This document shows, piece by piece, positions 32,154 through 35,702 of a stretch of 35,702 nt of DNA (within the stretch, counting starts at the first letter, position 1; every line of letters starts with the position of its first letter). Origin of the DNA: Pusillimonas sp035515275 (GTDB lineage: Bacteria; Pseudomonadota; Gammaproteobacteria; Burkholderiales; Burkholderiaceae_B); NCBI RefSeq assembly GCF_035515275.1, contig NZ_DATJBQ010000070.1:1-35702 (forward strand), given 5' to 3'. The position numbers and the translations under genes were made by a program. A model generated the notes under the pieces. The model was not told where the DNA came from and did no database searches. It saw nothing but the letters and a program-made list of their open reading frames with translations.

Positions 32154-35100
32154 ATGAAACCCACACAACTGTGCGCCGCGCTGGCGCTTGCCATCGCTCC
32201 GCTGTCTGTTTTCGCTCTGGAGCACCGATCTGTCGAAAATACGTCGAGGCGCAGCATTTTTGTGGCGCGCTTTTTCGAGACTGGCGACGGCTCGTTTGAC
32301 GGTGACAAGGCGTCATTCTGGAGCTGGCAGGGTTACGAGGCATACAAGGACCAGGTTGTCGATGGCCTGAGCTACTGGGCAGAGATCCTGCAGCCCCAGG
32401 GCAATAATGACGCGACCATCGTCAATATTGGCACGGTGGATATGCCGGGCAATGCCTATGGGGGGTCGCCCCGGGCAAACGGCGGCCAAAGTGCGTTTAC
32501 GCAGATGCAGCAAAACTTTTTCGGCCTGTCGCCTGCAACGGGCACGCTGCCTTTGGGCGGGCACGGTTTTTTTGGCCTGGGCCAGGATGACTACGCGCTG
32601 GATCCGGCGTTCACGCAAACGCCACTGACCGGAAAAGACAGTGTGTTCCTGACGGCCATACACGAAGTTGCCCATGGGCTGGGCGTTGCCATCAGCGCGG
32701 AAGACAGGGGCGCGCTGGATGTCTTTGAGCCGTATTTCGAAAGCCACCTGAACAGCTGGTCGCAGCTGCTGATCGACGATAACGGCAAGCCGGCGCGCGC
32801 GGGTCAGAAGATTCTTTGCAATGGCTGCAACCACTCGTACGACCCCGATGCGTTCGATGTGCGCCTGGACCAGGCGAGTCTGGTCGGCCCCAACATCGAT
32901 CAGGTGCTGGCCGGCGGCCTGCGTGGTGTGCCCGTTAAAGTACGGGACGACGATGGCGACATCGACCCTAACCTCATGAGTCATATCGAGCTTCGAAACA
33001 GTGTCATGAGCCACCAGGGATACCGTAACTATACGGGCTTCATGGAAGCTGAACTGGCTGTGCTGCAAGATCTGGGTTACACGATTGACCGGGCCAATTT
33101 TTTCGGGCGATCGATTTATGGCGACGGCCTTCACCTGATGAATACCCAAGGTTATTTTGGGCGAAATGCCGCCGGCACACAGTATCTTCCTGGTCAGTAC
33201 AACCAGGCCACGCTGGGCCTGGGCCTGCATATTTACGGCAGCAACAACCATGTCGGGCAAGCGGTTGATCTGCTGGCGGCCGGGTCGGGAGCGGCGGGTA
33301 TACGGGTGGATGGCGAGAACAACACAGTTATCGTAGACCCCGGCGTCAACATTCATGCGAATGGCTTGAACGGACAAGGCATACAGTTTGCATACGGTCG
33401 CCGGCATACGCTGGTTCACCGAGGCGACATCCAGGCCACCGGCTTGCAGGGAGTGGGCCTGCGTTTTGATTTTGGCACCAATGCGCTCGGCAGCGCAGTC
33501 GAGAATCGTGGTTCGTACATACGCAGCGTCGATGGCGTCGATCAACCATTACTGCCCGAGCTCGACGGCCCCCTGGTTCAGCAAGCCGACATTACCGGCC
33601 GCGTCGCAGGCCGGCAGGCGGCCATTCTTATTTCCGACAATGCCTACGTCGGACGTATCAATCTGATGCAAGGCGCCCGCATTGAAGGCGACATTGTTTC
33701 GCGCTATGCACAACGCGACGACCACAACCAGTTGCGCCTGACCACGCTTTCTTTTGGCCAGGCCGCCGACAGCCTGGGCCGCAGCACCGGCCGGCCCGAG
33801 GCGGCATTTCGCCTGAATTACGCCGGCAACATCACTGGCAAAGACAATCTGGCCCTGTCATTTGACGGCGGTGAAACCCGGTTGAACGGCACGTTGCAGG
33901 TCTACAGCGCCACCGTCCAGGAAGCGGCCACATTGGGCGGCAATGCCCGTTTCGATCTGGCCACCGGCAGTGCCTTGATCAACGCTGGCACGCTGGCGCC
34001 CGGCAACTCCATCGGGCGCATCAGTGTGAACGGAGACTTCCGGCAGACAGCAGCGGGTCGCCTGGTGGCGGAATTCGACGGCAACGGCACCCACGACGTG
34101 CTTGCTGTCAGCGGAAATGTTGACCTGGCCGGCACGCTGGAACTGGTGCCTTTGGCCGACTGGTATCAAAGCTCTTGGTCGGTCGACACAAATGCTGTTG
34201 TGGAAGCGGCCAGCCGCAGCGGAAATTTCAGCGCCACACAGATCGCTCGTGTATCGCCCACCTTGCGATTTGGCGCCGCGACCTTGGGCGCCGAGCGCTA
34301 CCGGTTGACGGCCACCCGGGCCGAGAACGCCTACAGCCAATATGGCCGTGACGCCAACCAGCGAGCGGTCGGGAGCGCCCTGTTCAACCTGGCGTCCGCC
34401 GGCCCTGCACCAGCGCAAGCACTGTTCCGGGAGCTTGATTTCTCGACAGGGGACGGTTTACAGATACCTGACGCCCTGGCCCAGCTTTCACCGGCCGGCT
34501 ACAGTGCAGCGATGGCCGCTTCCCTGATGCGTGAGCGTACACTCATGCAAGCTGCTCACGAAGGCCTGAGCCAGAGCACGCGACGCCCCGGCACCGACTG
34601 GCAGGGCTACGCCTTGGCGCTCGGCTCAGATGCCGATCAAGACGCTGGTGGTTCCATGGTGGGCTATGACGCCAACCTCTATGGCCTCGTCATTGGAACC
34701 GGCCGCAGGCTGGCGTCGGCACCTGAGTTCGCGGTTGGCGCCCAACTTGATATGTCAGAGCTGTCGGTAGAGGTGGATTCCTCTTACCCAGGCACGAGCA
34801 AAGCCACCGCGTTCGGTGTTGGTGCCCACGTTCAGTACCGCCCGAGCGCAACGCAGGGCTTTTTTGCTTTCAGCGGCCTGCGCCTTGGCCTTGAGCAGGC
34901 CGATATGCGTCGGCAGATTGTCATCGGTAATTACCAGGCGACACATTCGTCCGAGGGGACGGGTCACAGTCTGTCGTTGGGCGTGGGCACAGGCTACCTT
35001 TGGTACCTGAACCCGTCGTTCTCGGTAAGGCCATTTGCCACTATGAACTATGCCTTGGTGTCACGGCCCTCGATCGACGAATCGGGCAATGCGGCAACAC

Positions 35101-35453
35101 GCCTTCATCTGGACAGCATGCGCGCAGACGGTTTGCGATCCAGCCTTGGCCTGACGGCGTCCTGGAATCGTTCCCAAGGCGATGGCAGCACCTTGGGCAT
35201 GCATGTCGACATCAGCTGGAATCGCGAATGGCTGGACCGCAACCTGACTCAAGCTGCGCATTTCGGGATTGCACCCGTAGAGACGACCTTTGATACCCGC
35301 AATAGTGTGTTGCCGCGCGACACGATGGGCCTGCGGGCCGGCGTTACGCTGCAGCGCAGCGAGCGGCTATTGATCGGCGCCGATCTAAGCTCACAGTTGG
35401 GAAACGGGTATTCGTCGCTGCAGGGGCAAGTGAATCTGCGCTGGACGTTTTAG
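32154..35453 (+). CDS. autotransporter with metalloprotease-like passenger
   Basis: A 1099-residue type V secretion protein. The signal peptide spans residues 1-22 (ending FALE). The passenger begins with a zincin-like region: HEVAHGLG (His170, Glu171, His174) and a later VMSHQGYRNYTGFMEAELAVLQDLGY stretch that looks like a Met-turn and C-terminal helix. The position three residues after the Gly is Ile, not the His or Asp of classic metzincins, so the third ligand is elsewhere or missing. Then come a beta-helix-like part (about 380-640), a junction TLAPGNSIGRISVNGDFRQ near 620, and a C-terminal barrel of about 280 residues ending in LRWTF. A CNGC pair (Cys222, Cys225) is unusual in autotransporters. 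I chose ATG 32154 since it starts the signal peptide; no ribosome-binding site is evident and GTG 32115 is possible. Confidence 0.88.
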   Translation: MKPTQLCAALALAIAPLSVFALEHRSVENTSRRSIFVARFFETGDGSFDGDKASFWSWQGYEAYKDQVVDGLSYWAEILQPQGNNDATIVNIGTVDMPGNAYGGSPRANGGQSAFTQMQQNFFGLSPATGTLPLGGHGFFGLGQDDYALDPAFTQTPLTGKDSVFLTAIHEVAHGLGVAISAEDRGALDVFEPYFESHLNSWSQLLIDDNGKPARAGQKILCNGCNHSYDPDAFDVRLDQASLVGPNIDQVLAGGLRGVPVKVRDDDGDIDPNLMSHIELRNSVMSHQGYRNYTGFMEAELAVLQDLGYTIDRANFFGRSIYGDGLHLMNTQGYFGRNAAGTQYLPGQYNQATLGLGLHIYGSNNHVGQAVDLLAAGSGAAGIRVDGENNTVIVDPGVNIHANGLNGQGIQFAYGRRHTLVHRGDIQATGLQGVGLRFDFGTNALGSAVENRGSYIRSVDGVDQPLLPELDGPLVQQADITGRVAGRQAAILISDNAYVGRINLMQGARIEGDIVSRYAQRDDHNQLRLTTLSFGQAADSLGRSTGRPEAAFRLNYAGNITGKDNLALSFDGGETRLNGTLQVYSATVQEAATLGGNARFDLATGSALINAGTLAPGNSIGRISVNGDFRQTAAGRLVAEFDGNGTHDVLAVSGNVDLAGTLELVPLADWYQSSWSVDTNAVVEAASRSGNFSATQIARVSPTLRFGAATLGAERYRLTATRAENAYSQYGRDANQRAVGSALFNLASAGPAPAQALFRELDFSTGDGLQIPDALAQLSPAGYSAAMAASLMRERTLMQAAHEGLSQSTRRPGTDWQGYALALGSDADQDAGGSMVGYDANLYGLVIGTGRRLASAPEFAVGAQLDMSELSVEVDSSYPGTSKATAFGVGAHVQYRPSATQGFFAFSGLRLGLEQADMRRQIVIGNYQATHSSEGTGHSLSLGVGTGYLWYLNPSFSVRPFATMNYALVSRPSIDESGNAATRLHLDSMRADGLRSSLGLTASWNRSQGDGSTLGMHVDISWNREWLDRNLTQAAHFGIAPVETTFDTRNSVLPRDTMGLRAGVTLQRSERLLIGADLSSQLGNGYSSLQGQVNLRWTF

Positions 35454-35543
35454 GGGGCAACGATTGCCGTACCGCCTTTCATGGCGAAAATGTCGTCGTT
35501 GAAAACAGCTGGGGTAAGGGCCGGCAGCAAGCGGTACCGCGTT

Positions 35544-35702
35544 CTACAAGCCCAGCTCTTCAATCAGAGTCTTGTGCTCGGCCGTTTCGCGTCGGATGAT
35601 GTCGTCGAACTCTTGGGGAGATGTGGTCGTGGGCGTGAAGGACATCTCTTCAAGAGTCCGGCGTACCTGGAGGTCTTCCATGATGTGAGCCACATCGGCC
35701 GC
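35544..35702 (-). CDS. Bug/TctC family solute-binding protein, C-terminal end
   Basis: The last 52 codons and TAG stop of a gene that continues past the window. The reading ...MSFTPTTTSPQEFDDIIRRE... and the ending KTLIEELGL are typical of the C-terminus of Bug (TctC-like) extracytoplasmic receptors of tripartite tricarboxylate transporters, which are greatly expanded in Bordetella and relatives. The ligand cannot be told from this part. The 90 bases between it and the autotransporter stop hold nothing I can assign. Confidence 0.75.
   Translation of the reverse strand, partial: AADVAHIMEDLQVRRTLEEMSFTPTTTSPQEFDDIIRRETAEHKTLIEELGL

Noticed and set aside
31970..32299. 109-codon open frame upstream of the autotransporter
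   Set aside because: It spans the GC-rich hairpin and T run and overlaps the autotransporter signal peptide in another frame, without a ribosome-binding site.
32313..33545. 410-codon open frame on the minus strand
   Set aside because: Antisense to the autotransporter passenger, low complexity in composition and no domain pattern.
35457..35540. Minus-strand reading ending FAMKGGTAIVAP as a gene remnant, plus short repeats of GGTAC
   Set aside because: Under 35 codons, no start site, no recognisable family; too short to support a pseudogene.

Overview
The window looks like part of a chromosome from a betaproteobacterium of the Alcaligenaceae type (Bordetella, Achromobacter, Pusillimonas and relatives). 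The reasons are high GC content, the tail of a Bug/TctC-type solute receptor at the right edge, branched-chain-type (Liv) and ribose-type ABC importers for small organic compounds, an aromatic-ring dioxygenase, and typical Gram-negative envelope genes. This placement comes from gene content and protein style, not from a marker gene. I saw no tRNA, rRNA, CRISPR array, insertion sequence or prophage.

Left part (1-5835): a ribose-family ABC importer (substrate-binding protein cut by the window edge, permease, double ATPase) lies downstream of a TetR regulator on the minus strand. Divergent from the regulator are two plus-strand genes: a NicX-like mononuclear iron dioxygenase of the 2,5-dihydroxypyridine 5,6-dioxygenase type and an alpha/beta hydrolase of the formamidase type. 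Together they resemble the ring-opening and deformylation steps of nicotinate-type pyridine breakdown, although the true substrate is not proven.

6000-9024: an ECF sigma factor gene faces a two-gene minus-strand operon (a probable TTHB210-like/DUF5602 protein and a Tat-exported cupredoxin). The sigma gene and the operon carry the same candidate promoter, AACG-N16-CATCTAA with identical spacing, which suggests an autoregulated sigma factor and its target. A CidA/LrgA-LrgB pair follows.

9072-17150: a complete Liv-type ABC importer (binding protein, LivG, LivF, LivH, LivM) lies behind a BenM/CatM-like LysR regulator. A perfect ATAC-N7-GTAT box, the BenM/CatM operator consensus, sits between regulator and importer, so the cargo may be an aromatic acid. 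A CocE/S15-type lipoprotein hydrolase gene diverges from the regulator.

17170-22631: after a 100-bp nested inverted repeat comes a tight five-gene envelope operon: COG3014-type lipoprotein, YcfL/DUF1425-like protein, LpoB-like lipoprotein, an unrecognised exported protein and a FlgT/CsgG-like protein. This is the best candidate here for an undescribed multi-protein system.

22672-35702: a methyltransferase gene is coupled to a gentisate-1,2-dioxygenase-like gene. A 1201-residue BTAD/STAND-type regulator is followed by an outer-membrane protein of the group often mislabelled 'neuromedin U' and an SdsA1-type alkylsulfatase, a plausible alkyl-sulfate-use module. Then come a YkgJ-type cysteine-cluster protein, a large autotransporter with an HExxH metalloprotease motif in its passenger, and the C-terminal end of a Bug-type receptor gene.
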